From assembly GCF_000708595.2 (NCBI RefSeq), contig NZ_JARP01000001.1, forward strand, positions 806,001 to 870,000: a DNA stretch of 64,000 bases. The letters are read 5' to 3'. Origin of the DNA: Flavobacterium sp. KJJ. GTDB taxonomy: Bacteria; Bacteroidota; Bacteroidia; Flavobacteriales; Flavobacteriaceae. Shown piece after piece: positions 1 to 7,414 of the stretch. The notes beneath the pieces were generated by a model, which did no database searches, was not told where the DNA came from, and saw nothing but the letters and a program-made list of their open reading frames with translations. Every line of letters starts with the position of its first letter. The first letter of the stretch is position 1. The position numbers and the translations under genes are program-made.

Positions 1-258
1 ATTTTTCACTTCTGTATTTGTACTTTTTATTTGAGCTAATTTTCCGATTTCGATTTCAGCCAAATTAATTTCGGCTTGATCCACTAGAAATTTAGAATCG
101 TCTTTTGTATCGTCTATAGAGTCAAATTTTGCTTCGTTTGCATCTTCTGCTACTTCTTTTGGGTCTTCTTGTTTTGGTTCATTTTTGCAAGAATTCAAGA
201 AAATAATGATAAGTCCTGCTCCTAAAATTAATTTTCCGGCTAATAGTATCTTTTTCAT
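1..258 (-). CDS. DUF4142-type lipoprotein (3' part missing, cut by window edge)
   Basis: The reading frame is open from an ATG at 258 down to base 1, giving the first 86 residues of a longer protein. The N-terminus has two Lys, a hydrophobic stretch and a lipobox ending in LNSC, so it should be a lipoprotein with Cys24 lipidated. After an acidic linker comes FLVDQAEINLAEIEIGKLA, the typical start of a DUF4142 domain (a four-helix bundle distantly like ferritin). DUF4142 proteins are common beside stress genes, which agrees with the following 14 kb, but their molecular role is not known. The family call rests on the first ~25 domain residues only. No convincing TAnnTTTG promoter was found upstream. 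Confidence 0.7.
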   Translation of the reverse strand, partial: MKKILLAGKLILGAGLIIIFLNSCKNEPKQEDPKEVAEDANEAKFDSIDDTKDDSKFLVDQAEINLAEIEIGKLAQIKSTNTEVKN

Positions 259-723
259 GATTTATAGTTTAAATGTTATGATGTAAAATTATTCACATTG
301 AAGGAGAATATTTTACAGCATTTTTAGATAATGTTATAGGATTTTGATACAGATAAGGTTTTACAAAAACATTCATTTAATATAATGTTTTCGCTTTATA
401 AAAAATAAATTAAATAAGAATTGAGTCTTCATTAAAATAATGTCAAGATTTTTAGATTAAGCAAAACTCAACCTGAATTTAAAATGATCAAGATTCATTC
501 GTTGTAAAACATTAAATGAATTAATGAGATCAATATTTTAGTGATGTATCGGGTAGGAGATATTATATATAAGCATTGGCAGAATAAATTTTTTATAAAC
601 TTAAATTATTTGTCCTAGAGTTAATTATGAAAATTATTAGAAAAATTGTATAACGGTAAAATCTTAGTTTATATTGAATTTTGATATACCAAACATCAAA
701 TTATTAATCTAAATTTTCAAATC
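259..723. other. Gene-free divergent intergenic region with one possible regulatory motif
   Basis: No reading frame of useful length was found on either strand. The region separates two divergent genes and must hold both promoters. No clear TAnnTTTG box is visible. At 623-653 the pair AATTATGAAA and AAATTGTATAA is separated by 10 bases. The same pair with the same spacing occurs at 11928-11958, upstream of the AraC-like gene. Confidence 0.5.
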
Positions 724-897
724 ATGCCAGATTCAAAAAACAAAAATGAATTGCATTCAGGAGAAGAAGGAGGAAGAGTTAGACCATATGAAGAGTGGAC
801 AAAGGATGAATTGTATCAGCAAGCTATTAAAGCTGGTATTTCAGGCCGTTCTTATATGAATAAAAAGAGTCTAATCCGCTCGTTACGTACCCATTAA
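724..897 (+). CDS. Small Rho-N/SAP-like protein (57 aa)
   Basis: A 57-residue protein starting at an ATG at 724. The first 20 residues are polar and Gly/Glu-rich. Residues 25-56 (WTKDELYQQAIKAGISGRS followed by MNKKSLIRSLR) read like the helix-extended loop-helix of Rho termination factor N-terminal or SAP-type nucleic-acid-binding domains, in which a WTK.EL.......I..RS.M.K..LI..L pattern is usual. Short stand-alone proteins of this type are common in environmental bacteria and are often stress-linked. DNA or RNA binding is inferred from the fold resemblance. It is followed by a palindromic repeat and then topoisomerase IB on the same strand. Confidence 0.6.
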   Translation: MPDSKNKNELHSGEEGGRVRPYEEWTKDELYQQAIKAGISGRSYMNKKSLIRSLRTH

Positions 898-912
898 AAT
901 TAAAATAATAGT

Positions 913-991
913 GCCGCAGATTTCGCAGATTTGAAGAATAAGAAAAGAATAATGAAAGAGAGAATCTCTGAAAATCTGTGAAATCTGCGGC
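913..991. repeat. Palindromic intergenic repeat (GCCGCAGATTT family)
   Basis: GCCGCAGATTTCGCAGATTT at 913-932 is answered by its near-perfect inverse ending GAAATCTGCGGC at 991. The transcript could form a long hairpin. A shortened relative lies at 27171-27266 and a single arm at about 42127-42145. It may act as a transcript end for the gene at 724. Confidence 0.75.
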
Positions 992-1031
992 AAAAATAGC
1001 CACTTGACGGAAAAAATTAAAAGTTACTATC

Positions 1032-2117
1032 ATGAATGCAGCAGCAAAAACCGAAAAACTAATGAATCAATTAATCAAAACACCACATTTGGTGATTGAT
1101 AAATTAGATTTAGTTTACGTAAACAACCAAACATTACCTATTGAAAGATGCAAATGCGAAGATGGTTTTATTTATAAAAAAAACGGACGCTGTATTAAGC
1201 AAAAAAGTGAGCTAAAACGAATCAGCAGTTTGGTTTTGCCTCCCGCTTGGGTAAATGTGCAAATATCAGATTTGCCAAATGGACATTTACAGGCCGTTGG
1301 TTTAGATGATAAAAACAGAAAGCAATATAGATATCATCCAAAATGGAATTTGATCCGCAATCAGACTAAATTCTATAAAATAGCCGAATTTGGTTCTAAA
1401 CTTCCTGCTATCAGACAACAAGTCGATACTGATTTAGAGCAAAAAGACTGGGGTAAAGAAAAAGTCATTGCGCTTGTAATTCGATTGATGGAAGAAACGC
1501 ACATCCGAATCGGAAATGAAAAATACGCAAAAGACAATAAATCATACGGGCTTTCGACTTTACGAAAACGCCACATCAACATCAATAAAAATTCGCTTAG
1601 GTTTGAATTTATTGGAAAAAAAGGAAAACAGCATACAATTACAACCAGAAATAAACAACTGGTAAAATTAGTAAGCCGATGTGAGGAAATTCCAGGAAGA
1701 GAAGTTTTTAAATATTACGATAAAAACGGCGAAAGAAAAGTTTTGGACAGCCATATGGTCAATGAATATCTGCATACCATTTCTGGCGAATATTTTAGCG
1801 CAAAAGATTTTAGAACTTGGGCTGCCTCAATTATATTTTTTGAAAGTTTGATGGAAATGGGAGTCACTTCTGATGAAAAGGAAATCAAAAAGAACATTCT
1901 TTCTGCTTACGACAGTACTGCTGAAGCATTAGGTAATACAAGGAATGTCTGTAAAAATTATTATGTACATCCGTTGTTGGTTTCGACTTATGAAGACGGA
2001 TCGATTCAAGAATATTTTGATAGGGCAAAAAAATGCCGAAGCACTAAAAAGTACTTTTCGCATACAGAAATTGCGTTTTCGGAGTTAATTCAAAATTATC
2101 AAATTAACTTATCATAA
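1032..2117 (+). CDS. DNA topoisomerase IB (eukaryotic/poxvirus type)
   Basis: 361 residues, the usual size for bacterial poxvirus-like topoisomerase IB, which relaxes supercoils of both signs through a 3'-phosphotyrosyl link. The catalytic set is visible: RIGNEKYAKDN (first Arg), the beta-hairpin Lys in FIGKKGKQH, the second Arg in KDFRTWAAS, and the nucleophile in NTRNVCKNYYVHP, where the second Tyr (Y311) aligns with the active Tyr before the HP. The N-terminal domain has the family pattern around LPPAWVNVQIS and YRYHPKWN. Bacterial members are accessory enzymes and often sit among stress or DNA-repair genes, as here. Start chosen at the first ATG; no alternative is compelling. Confidence 0.93.
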   Translation: MNAAAKTEKLMNQLIKTPHLVIDKLDLVYVNNQTLPIERCKCEDGFIYKKNGRCIKQKSELKRISSLVLPPAWVNVQISDLPNGHLQAVGLDDKNRKQYRYHPKWNLIRNQTKFYKIAEFGSKLPAIRQQVDTDLEQKDWGKEKVIALVIRLMEETHIRIGNEKYAKDNKSYGLSTLRKRHININKNSLRFEFIGKKGKQHTITTRNKQLVKLVSRCEEIPGREVFKYYDKNGERKVLDSHMVNEYLHTISGEYFSAKDFRTWAASIIFFESLMEMGVTSDEKEIKKNILSAYDSTAEALGNTRNVCKNYYVHPLLVSTYEDGSIQEYFDRAKKCRSTKKYFSHTEIAFSELIQNYQINLS

Positions 2118-2149
2118 AACGCTTTTTAATGCGCTAATAAAATAACGTT

Positions 2150-2191
2150 TTGAGTTAATGCATCTCTTTAAAAAGCATGAAATTTGAGTAA
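2150..2191 (+). promoter_or_regulatory. Candidate non-housekeeping promoter or operator, copy 1
   Basis: TTGAGTTAAT (2150-2159), 17 other bases, then ATGAAATTTGAGTAA (2177-2191), 49 bases before the ATG of the DUF1328 gene. The identical two blocks with identical spacing lie upstream of the gene at 11266. They do not match the TTG-N19-TAnnTTTG spacing of the main Bacteroidota sigma factor. Confidence 0.5.
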
Positions 2192-2225
2192 CAAACAAAA
2201 TCATTTTAACTAAAAATCAAAGCTT

Positions 2226-2387
2226 ATGTTACGTTGGACAGTCATTTTTATTATTCTAGCCATAGTGGCCGGAATATTTGGTTTCGGTGGTATTGCCGCT
2301 GGAGCAGCAAGTATCGCTAAGGTATTATTCTTTATATTCTTAATATTATTTATTCTTTCCATTATCAGAGGAAGAAGAAGTATCTAA
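2226..2387 (+). CDS. DUF1328 small membrane protein (53 aa)
   Basis: A 53-residue protein with two hydrophobic segments (about 3-21 and 30-47) and a basic tail RGRRS. The pattern [20 protein letters not shown] followed by [19 protein letters not shown] is that of the DUF1328 (YtjA-like) family of very short inner-membrane proteins. Function is unknown; members often appear in general stress regulons. It has its own candidate promoter and is followed by a strong terminator, so it is probably a single-gene transcript. Confidence 0.85.
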   Translation: MLRWTVIFIILAIVAGIFGFGGIAAGAASIAKVLFFIFLILFILSIIRGRRSI

Positions 2388-2417
2388 AAATAATACAGCA
2401 AAATAAAGTAAGAACAA

Positions 2418-2451
2418 AAACGACACATCTATTTCGATAAATGTGTCGTTT
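2418..2451 (+). terminator. Rho-independent terminator after the DUF1328 gene
   Basis: An 11-bp perfect stem, AAACGACACAT and ATGTGTCGTTT, around a 12-base loop, partly T-rich afterwards. Confidence 0.8.
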
Positions 2452-2477
2452 GTATTTTCAAATAAAAAATAGAAATT

Positions 2478-3122
2478 ATGGGAACAAAGAGCGGTGCTTA
2501 TCAAGACGTTTATATCAAAAGAGATGATGAAATGGTAAGTTTAAAGAACGATGTGACAGATTTTTGTGAAAAATATATAAAACCTGTACATCCTGAAAAT
2601 TGGGATTGGTCGATACGTGATTTTGAAAATCCGGATAATGACCCTACAGTTGCAGAAGCCAGAGCAATTGCGAATGTAGTGTATAAAGACCTGCAGGATA
2701 AACAAACGGATGTTGATCTCTCTACTATGAACAATGTTGAGGCAATAAAGGCATATTTGAGTCCAGAAAGCAAATATGAAGCTTTTAATATGGAGGAATT
2801 TGCTTTTGCCTTAAAAGTAGAACTCGAACACGGAAAAATTAAGGACGTAAATGTTACCAATAATCACCCGTTTTTAACAGCAATGATCGCACTCGCGCAC
2901 ATGACCGAAAGTTTAACGTATTACAAAAGACTAAAAGTGATGGAAGCTGAAGGTGAGATTTACGAGATTCTGCGTAAAATAGAAGGTTCTACATTCGGAA
3001 AGGAAAAATGGTACAAAGAACTCGGTAAAGCCGAACAAGAATTGATTGAGGCAAAAGCCGGTCTTGCAGAACGCCTGGAAAAAATGGATGATATTCCGGT
3101 TTTGGAAATTATTGGAGATTAG
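2478..3122 (+). CDS. DUF5661-like protein (214 aa)
   Basis: 214 residues with no signal peptide or membrane segment. Residues 104-155 contain FAFALKVELEHGKIKDVNVT and, further on, MIALAHMTESLTYYKRLKVME, which matches the pattern of DUF5661 proteins (EF..GL.VELEHG...NVT..., ALAH..E...YY..L..ME). The N-terminal ~90 residues and the Glu/Lys-rich C-terminal helix are outside that pattern. No activity is known. The gene lies between a terminator and a long palindromic repeat, so it looks like its own transcription unit within the stress gene group. Confidence 0.6.
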   Translation: MGTKSGAYQDVYIKRDDEMVSLKNDVTDFCEKYIKPVHPENWDWSIRDFENPDNDPTVAEARAIANVVYKDLQDKQTDVDLSTMNNVEAIKAYLSPESKYEAFNMEEFAFALKVELEHGKIKDVNVTNNHPFLTAMIALAHMTESLTYYKRLKVMEAEGEIYEILRKIEGSTFGKEKWYKELGKAEQELIEAKAGLAERLEKMDDIPVLEIIGD

Positions 3123-3213
3123 ATTTTTCACTTAGATTCAAAGTTCAAAGGCTCTAAGTGACAAAGGTCCTGAAAGCATTAAAAAGAGTTGAACTCGAAA
3201 TATTTTAAAAAAC

Positions 3214-3264
3214 ACAGAGGTACATCTGTACAAAGCAAAAAACTTTGAACCTATGTACCTCTGT
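3214..3264. repeat. Palindromic repeat and probable bidirectional terminator
   Basis: ACAGAGGTACAT (3214-3225) pairs with ATGTACCTCTGT (3253-3264), with CAAAG/CTTTG pairing inside. It lies between convergent genes. It belongs to the 'CAAAGGTnCAGAGGT' group also seen at 11699-11757, 13514-13552 and 42075-42112. Confidence 0.7.
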
Positions 3265-3282
3265 ATCTTAGAACCTTAATAA

Positions 3283-3801
3283 CTAAAATTTTCTCGGATC
3301 ATTTTGTTGATATTCTTCATCTTCTTCCTGAACATCATCTTCCATATATTCGTCGTCTTCTTCTTCCTCTTCATCGTCGTCTTGATCGATATCTTCCAGA
3401 TCATCTTCGGTTTCATTAAAATCGTCTGACGGATTATCAAATTCGTCATTTACTTCATTCAATTCATTTCCGTTTGCGTCTAATTCATCATCTTCAAGTT
3501 CAACTTCATAAATGTAATCTTCGTTGTCTTCGAGATCTCTTTGGGTATGAAAATCATCGTCTAGATCGTCTAAATCATCGTCTGATATTTGATCAGGATT
3601 TGGTATATCAGGATTGGTTCCGTTTCGCACAGTGTAGCCGCGTTCAGCGATTTCACTATTATCATTATCGCTTTTTTTGACATCATCGATATTATACATT
3701 TCTTCGTTCATAAGTGTATTTTTATCGTTTGCATTTTGACTTTGATTTCTAGGATCTCTATTTCCTTTAATCGTACTGTTGTTATTATCTATAGTATTCA
3801 T
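3283..3801 (-). CDS. Highly acidic protein of unknown function (172 aa)
   Basis: No family was recognised. After a polar, Asn-rich first 60 residues the protein is dominated by Asp and Glu, with runs such as QDDDEEEEEDDEYMEDD near the end. There is no signal peptide or hydrophobic segment, so it should be cytoplasmic and largely disordered. Such composition fits a DNA mimic, a histone-like chaperone tail or a hydrophilin, but nothing in the sequence decides. The upstream region is nearly the same as that of the next acidic gene, with a TAGATTTG box 26 bases before the ATG in both cases. The two are likely co-regulated, perhaps diverged duplicates. Confidence 0.7.
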   Translation of the reverse strand: MNTIDNNNSTIKGNRDPRNQSQNANDKNTLMNEEMYNIDDVKKSDNDNSEIAERGYTVRNGTNPDIPNPDQISDDDLDDLDDDFHTQRDLEDNEDYIYEVELEDDELDANGNELNEVNDEFDNPSDDFNETEDDLEDIDQDDDEEEEEDDEYMEDDVQEEDEEYQQNDPRKF

Positions 3802-3826
3802 GACGGTTTATTTAATAGTTATAATA

Positions 3827-3834
3827 CAAATCTA
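3827..3834 (-). promoter_or_regulatory. -7 promoter box of the first acidic gene
   Basis: TAGATTTG on the minus strand fits the Bacteroidota TAnnTTTG consensus. Bases between it and the ATG closely match those of the gene starting at 4291. Confidence 0.6.
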
Positions 3835-3918
3835 CAAGAGATTAAATCGTTTCTCTTATAGAATTATGAACTGTAATTGTATAATTAACAGTTGGTTATG
3901 ATTTTGTTTGATCAAATA

Positions 3919-3948
3919 AAAAAAACCACAGATTTATGTGGTTTTTTA
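3919..3948. terminator. Bidirectional terminator between the two acidic genes
   Basis: AAAACCACA, a 6-base loop, TGTGGTTTT, with A-run before and T-run after. It lies downstream of the minus-strand gene ending at 3995. Confidence 0.8.
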
Positions 3949-3994
3949 ATACTAATTCAATTTTTACAAATTAAAAGTAATGCTCAAGTTACTT

Positions 3995-4291
3995 TTAATT
4001 GTCGTTTCTTTCTAAATCATCATCATCAAAATGATCTTCATCCTCTATATGCTCTTCTTCATCAAAATCATCTTTCTCAATAAATTCTTCTTCATCTTCT
4101 TGAGTATTTGTGATGTAGTCGTCTTCGTTTACTACTTGTTCATCATTTGGGATATTTTCATTTCTGAAGATATTGTCATCTTTAAGAAGCTTATCAATTT
4201 CTTTATCTACTAAAATGGCATTATTAATATCTAAAAATCCGCTTAGGTATAATGCTGCTTCCTCGTATGTATAGTTTGTATATGTTTTCAT
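3995..4291 (-). CDS. Second acidic protein of unknown function (98 aa)
   Basis: 98 residues. The first ~40 (TYEEAALYLSGFLDINNAI, then LVDKEIDKLLK) could form helices; from about residue 55 it is almost all Asp/Glu with FIEKDDFDEEEHIEDEDHF-like text. No known domain was recognised. Like its neighbour at 3283 it has an acidic C-terminal half, no signal peptide, and a TAAATTTG box exactly 26 bases before the start codon with a similar leader. A role as a partner of basic proteins or nucleic-acid-binding proteins is only a guess. Confidence 0.7.
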   Translation of the reverse strand: MKTYTNYTYEEAALYLSGFLDINNAILVDKEIDKLLKDDNIFRNENIPNDEQVVNEDDYITNTQEDEEEFIEKDDFDEEEHIEDEDHFDDDDLERNDN

Positions 4292-4316
4292 GGCTGTTTT
4301 ATTTAGTCTAATAATA

Positions 4317-4324
4317 CAAATTTA
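4317..4324 (-). promoter_or_regulatory. -7 promoter box of the second acidic gene
   Basis: TAAATTTG on the minus strand, followed by GTATTAT as in the first acidic gene, 26 bases upstream of the ATG. Confidence 0.6.
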
Positions 4325-4475
4325 AGTAGGATTCAAAAGAATGAGCTTACAGAATTTTAAAATCCTGTTGCATAATATACGGGTGTTTAGAATAGAACTT
4401 TAATTTATAATAATATAATCTAACTGATAATCAAGGTGGTAATTTTATTTTCTATTAATTATTAAAAATATTATC

Positions 4476-5048
4476 ATGAAAGTTACAGATAAAAAACAAG
4501 CAGCTCCTTCAAAACAAGAAGCGAAAAAAGGAGCGGTAAAACCAAAATCAGATGCAGCATCTGGATTGACAGAACTTTTTGAAGACGGCCTAAAAGACAT
4601 TTATTGGGCAGAAAAAGCTTTGACTAAAGCATTGCCTAAGATGGCTAAAAATGCTACATCTCCAGAGCTGATAGATGCTATAAACAACCACTTAATTGAG
4701 ACTGAAGAACAAATTATTCGTCTAGAGCAAGTTTTCGAATTAATTGGTAAAAAAGCAACAGCAAAAAAATGCGATGCAATGGCGGGTTTAATTGAAGAAG
4801 GAGACGGAATTCTGGAAGAAACTGAAATTGGCGTTGTACGTGATGCGGGAATTATAGCTGCAAGTCAAAAAATTGAACATTATGAAATTGCAACTTACGG
4901 AACTTTAAGACAATTTGCTGAAACATTAGGTTTGACAGAGGCAGCTGCCTTATTAGAACAAACGCTTGATGAGGAAAAAGGTGCGGATAAAAAATTGACT
5001 GAAGTTGCTGTAAATGCCGTAAATCTTGAAGCTGCTGAAGCAGACTAA
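4476..5048 (+). CDS. DUF892 / YciE-YciF ferritin-like protein
   Basis: 190 residues. A Lys/Ala-rich N-terminal tail of about 30 residues precedes a DUF892 domain starting at LTELFEDGLKDIYWAEKALT. Glu residues that line the four-helix bundle di-iron site in this family can be seen in IYWAEKAL, IETEEQI and QKIEHYEIATYGTL. YciE/YciF-type proteins are stress-induced and ferritin-like; ferroxidase activity is inferred from the fold. The basic tail might bind DNA. It has its own terminator and lies in the stress gene group beside a DNA glycosylase. Confidence 0.88.
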   Translation: MKVTDKKQAAPSKQEAKKGAVKPKSDAASGLTELFEDGLKDIYWAEKALTKALPKMAKNATSPELIDAINNHLIETEEQIIRLEQVFELIGKKATAKKCDAMAGLIEEGDGILEETEIGVVRDAGIIAASQKIEHYEIATYGTLRQFAETLGLTEAAALLEQTLDEEKGADKKLTEVAVNAVNLEAAEAD

Positions 5049-5070
5049 AGACAAAGATAAGATAGCCTTT

Positions 5071-5105
5071 AAGTGCAGCCTGAAAAACTGCACTTTTATT
5101 TTTTA
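5071..5105 (+). terminator. Terminator after the DUF892 gene
   Basis: AAGTGCAG (5071-5078) pairs with CTGCACTT (5088-5095), then TTTATTTTTTATT. It ends 20 bases before the next ATG, so the glycosylase gene may be read partly through it. Confidence 0.8.
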
Positions 5106-5124
5106 TTAACTTAAACGCCATATT

Positions 5125-5856
5125 ATGCCGGAAGGTCCATCTATATTGATATTAAAAGAGGAAGTACAGCAATTCGCAGGGAAGAAAATAATTTCTGCTT
5201 CTGGAAATAGTTCAATTGATATGCAACGCCTCACAGACCAAACAATACTTGCCTTTAAAACTTGGGGAAAACATTTTTTAATTTGCTTTGACGGATTTAC
5301 CGTTAAAATTCATTTACTGATGTTTGGAACCTATCGAATAAACGAACGAAAAGAAACCACACCGCGACTCAGCCTTATTTTTGATGATGGAGAACTCAAT
5401 TTTTATACCTGTTCTGTTAAAATTTTAGAAGGAGATGTCAACAGTCATTATGATTGGAGTGAAGATGTAATGAATGAAAACTGGGATCCGCAAAAGGCCA
5501 AACGAAGCCTAGATAAAATTCCAGACCAAATGATTTGCGATGCACTTTTAGATCAGAATATTTTTTCTGGAGTGGGGAATATAATTAAAAATGAAGTTTT
5601 GTACCGATGTCGTATTCAGCCAGAATCATTGGTAAGTAAAATTCCATCTGAAAAAATCGATGAACTTATTACAGAATCGTCCATATATAGTTTTGAATTT
5701 CTGTATTGGAAGAAAAAATTTGAATTGAAACAGCATTGGCTCGCACATGCCAAATCTACCTGTTTAAGATGCAATCTTCCTATGGAAAAAAAATACACTG
5801 GATCTAAAAATAGAAGAAGTTTTTTCTGTACCAATTGCCAACAATTACACGTATGA
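5125..5856 (+). CDS. Fpg/Nei-family DNA glycosylase-lyase
   Basis: 243 residues, slightly short for the family (about 265-275). The N-terminus MPEGP gives Pro2 as the imine-forming nucleophile and Glu3 as the acid, as in formamidopyrimidine glycosylase and endonuclease VIII. A conserved Lys is present in KTWGKHFLICF. The helix-two-turns-helix region holds DQNIFSGVGNIIKNEVLYR. A C-terminal zinc finger is visible as CLRC and CTNC. It should excise oxidised bases and nick the abasic site. The absence of several Fpg residues and the overall look favour a Nei-like enzyme. It overlaps the DUF72 gene by 4 bases (ATGA), so the two are translationally coupled. Confidence 0.9.
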   Translation: MPEGPSILILKEEVQQFAGKKIISASGNSSIDMQRLTDQTILAFKTWGKHFLICFDGFTVKIHLLMFGTYRINERKETTPRLSLIFDDGELNFYTCSVKILEGDVNSHYDWSEDVMNENWDPQKAKRSLDKIPDQMICDALLDQNIFSGVGNIIKNEVLYRCRIQPESLVSKIPSEKIDELITESSIYSFEFLYWKKKFELKQHWLAHAKSTCLRCNLPMEKKYTGSKNRRSFFCTNCQQLHV

Positions 5857-6563
5857 AAAATGAAGTTTTAATAGGATGCTCGAGTTTTTATAATCGATTC
5901 TGGAAAGGAATTTTCTATCCAGAAAATTTGCCATCTTCAAAATGGTTTGATTATTACTGTCAGCATTTTAATACCTATGAATTCAACGGAAGCTTTTATA
6001 AGTTTCCCACTTTAAGAATATTTGAAAATTGGTATAATAAAACGCCTGAAAATTTTATTTTTTCAGTAAAAGCTCCAAAAGATATTACGCATTTTAAGAA
6101 ATTTAATGACTGCGAAAATTTAATCACAGCGTTTTATAATGTTTGTAATTTGGGATTAAAAGAAAAACTGGGCTGTATATTATTTCAGTTTCCGCCAAGT
6201 TATCAATTTACTTCAGAACGCTTGCACCAAATAATTGATAATCTTGACTTAAACTTTAAAAATGTCGTCGAATTTCGTCACGAAAGCTGGTGGAATAAAG
6301 AGGTTTGGAATGCTTTTTTAGAAAACAATATTACGTTTTGCAGTGTAAGTCACCCACAATTGCCACAAACTATTTTTAAAGATTTCCCACTGATTTTCAT
6401 TAGGCTTCATGGAGTTCCTAAAATGTTTTATTCCAGTTATTCAACTCAAGAATTAGTTGATATAAAAGCTGAAATCGCTTCAAAACCAGCATTTGTATAT
6501 TTTAATAATACCGCGAGCGAAGCTGGAATTTTGAATGCATTAGAATTACAGCAGCTTTTTTAA
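5853..6563 (+). CDS. DUF72 (YecE-like) protein
   Basis: 236 residues from the ATG at 5853. I prefer this start over one 18 bases upstream because it gives an ATGA overlap with the glycosylase and the protein then begins KNEVLIGCSSFYNRFWKG, the standard beginning of DUF72 proteins (IG.SG..Y..W.G.FYP). The family has a TIM-barrel shape: FYPENLP, YEFNGSFYKFP, FSVKAPK.ITHFK, FQFPPSY, EFRHESWW and VYFNNTASEAGILNA are all typical. No enzyme activity is firmly established. Coupling to a DNA glycosylase suggests a DNA-damage role, by context only. Confidence 0.9.
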   Translation: MKNEVLIGCSSFYNRFWKGIFYPENLPSSKWFDYYCQHFNTYEFNGSFYKFPTLRIFENWYNKTPENFIFSVKAPKDITHFKKFNDCENLITAFYNVCNLGLKEKLGCILFQFPPSYQFTSERLHQIIDNLDLNFKNVVEFRHESWWNKEVWNAFLENNITFCSVSHPQLPQTIFKDFPLIFIRLHGVPKMFYSSYSTQELVDIKAEIASKPAFVYFNNTASEAGILNALELQQLF

Positions 6564-6647
6564 ACTGCAAAGTCTGCTAAGAATTACGAAAAGTACATAA
6601 AGAAATCAATCTTAGTGTTCGTAAATCTTAGCAGACTTTGCAGTTTA
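6562..6647. repeat. Long palindromic repeat between convergent genes
   Basis: The left arm AAACTGCAAAGTCTGCTAAGA is mirrored by TCTTAGCAGACTTTGCAGTTT at the right, extended by TTACGAA/TTCGTAA. A stem of over 20 bp with a loop of about 30 bases separates two convergent genes and can end transcription in both directions. Confidence 0.8.
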
Positions 6648-6663
6648 AATTTAAGCTATTGAA

Positions 6664-7164
6664 TTATAAACTTAAATTTCCTTCAATTCCGTCATCCATT
6701 GTTGTACCACTTACAAAAGCTGCAGTCATTTTTGCAATGGCAACCATTTTCCCGTGTTTGTTATTCCAGTAATAACCATCTTCAGGAACGACTTTTATAA
6801 CACTTAAATTTGGATCATCTTCTCCGCCCGGCATCCAGACTTTTACAATAGGATCCCATAATTCTTTTATTGTTTCTCGATCGTAAGAAATAGAAGCAGA
6901 TCCGTGCAAGGTTAAAAATTTATCGTGCGGCTCAGCAAAAAATAATTCAACTTGAGGATTCAGCGTAATTTCTGCGTTTTGACTGCTGTTTCTATCAGAT
7001 AAAAACCAAAGCTGCCCTTTGTCATCAATTTTTTGAACTGACATTGGTCGCGATTGAAGTCTATATTCGTCGTATGTACAAAACATACAAGTTTTTATGT
7101 TTTCTGCCAGATCTTTAATTTTATCTACAGCAAATTCGTTCGTAAGGTCTTTATGATCTCCCAT
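6664..7164 (-). CDS. General stress protein 26-like pyridoxamine-5'-phosphate oxidase-fold protein
   Basis: 166 residues with the split-barrel flavin-binding fold: CMFCTYDEYRLQSRPMSVQ, LWFLSDRNSSQNAEI, VELFFAEPHDKFLTLHGSA and ELWDPIVKVWMPGGEDDP are all typical of the general stress protein 26 branch (Pyrid_ox_like). Members bind FMN or FAD; the physiological reaction is unknown. The C-terminal part YYWNNKHGKMVAIAKM is also as expected. It stands alone on the minus strand, with the palindrome at 6562 as terminator, in a neighbourhood of other stress proteins. Confidence 0.9.
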   Translation of the reverse strand: MGDHKDLTNEFAVDKIKDLAENIKTCMFCTYDEYRLQSRPMSVQKIDDKGQLWFLSDRNSSQNAEITLNPQVELFFAEPHDKFLTLHGSASISYDRETIKELWDPIVKVWMPGGEDDPNLSVIKVVPEDGYYWNNKHGKMVAIAKMTAAFVSGTTMDDGIEGNLSL

Positions 7165-7370
7165 GACTTTAATTTTTTAGTTTATTATTATAAATTTATT
7201 TCATTAAATATCTCATTAGATGAGGTATAGAGCGATAGTTTTATCTAAAACTTGATTATAGTAAAGTTGAACTTTTTATACTTTTTAAGGTTATAGAATT
7301 TGATTTAAAATTTATGAGATTTCAATTACTAAAAATTAAATTATGAAATTTAAAATCCATTAATTTTATG

Positions 7371-7378
7371 TACATTTG
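7371..7378 (+). promoter_or_regulatory. -7 promoter box of the receiver gene
   Basis: TACATTTG fits TAnnTTTG, 37 bases before the ATG at 7415. The -33 region is AT-rich without a clear TTG. Confidence 0.6.
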
Positions 7379-7414
7379 AATGCAGAAAAACAAACCAAAT
7401 TAACATAATACCAC

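Noticed and set aside
3474..3861. Plus-strand open frames opposite the first acidic gene
   Set aside because: They are His/Ile/Phe-rich mirror images of Asp/Glu codons on the other strand. I kept the minus frame because it has a promoter box and a leader shared with the neighbouring acidic gene.
5835..5853. Upstream ATG of the DUF72 protein
   Set aside because: The six extra residues match nothing in the family and the ATG at 5853 gives a typical ATGA coupling with the glycosylase.
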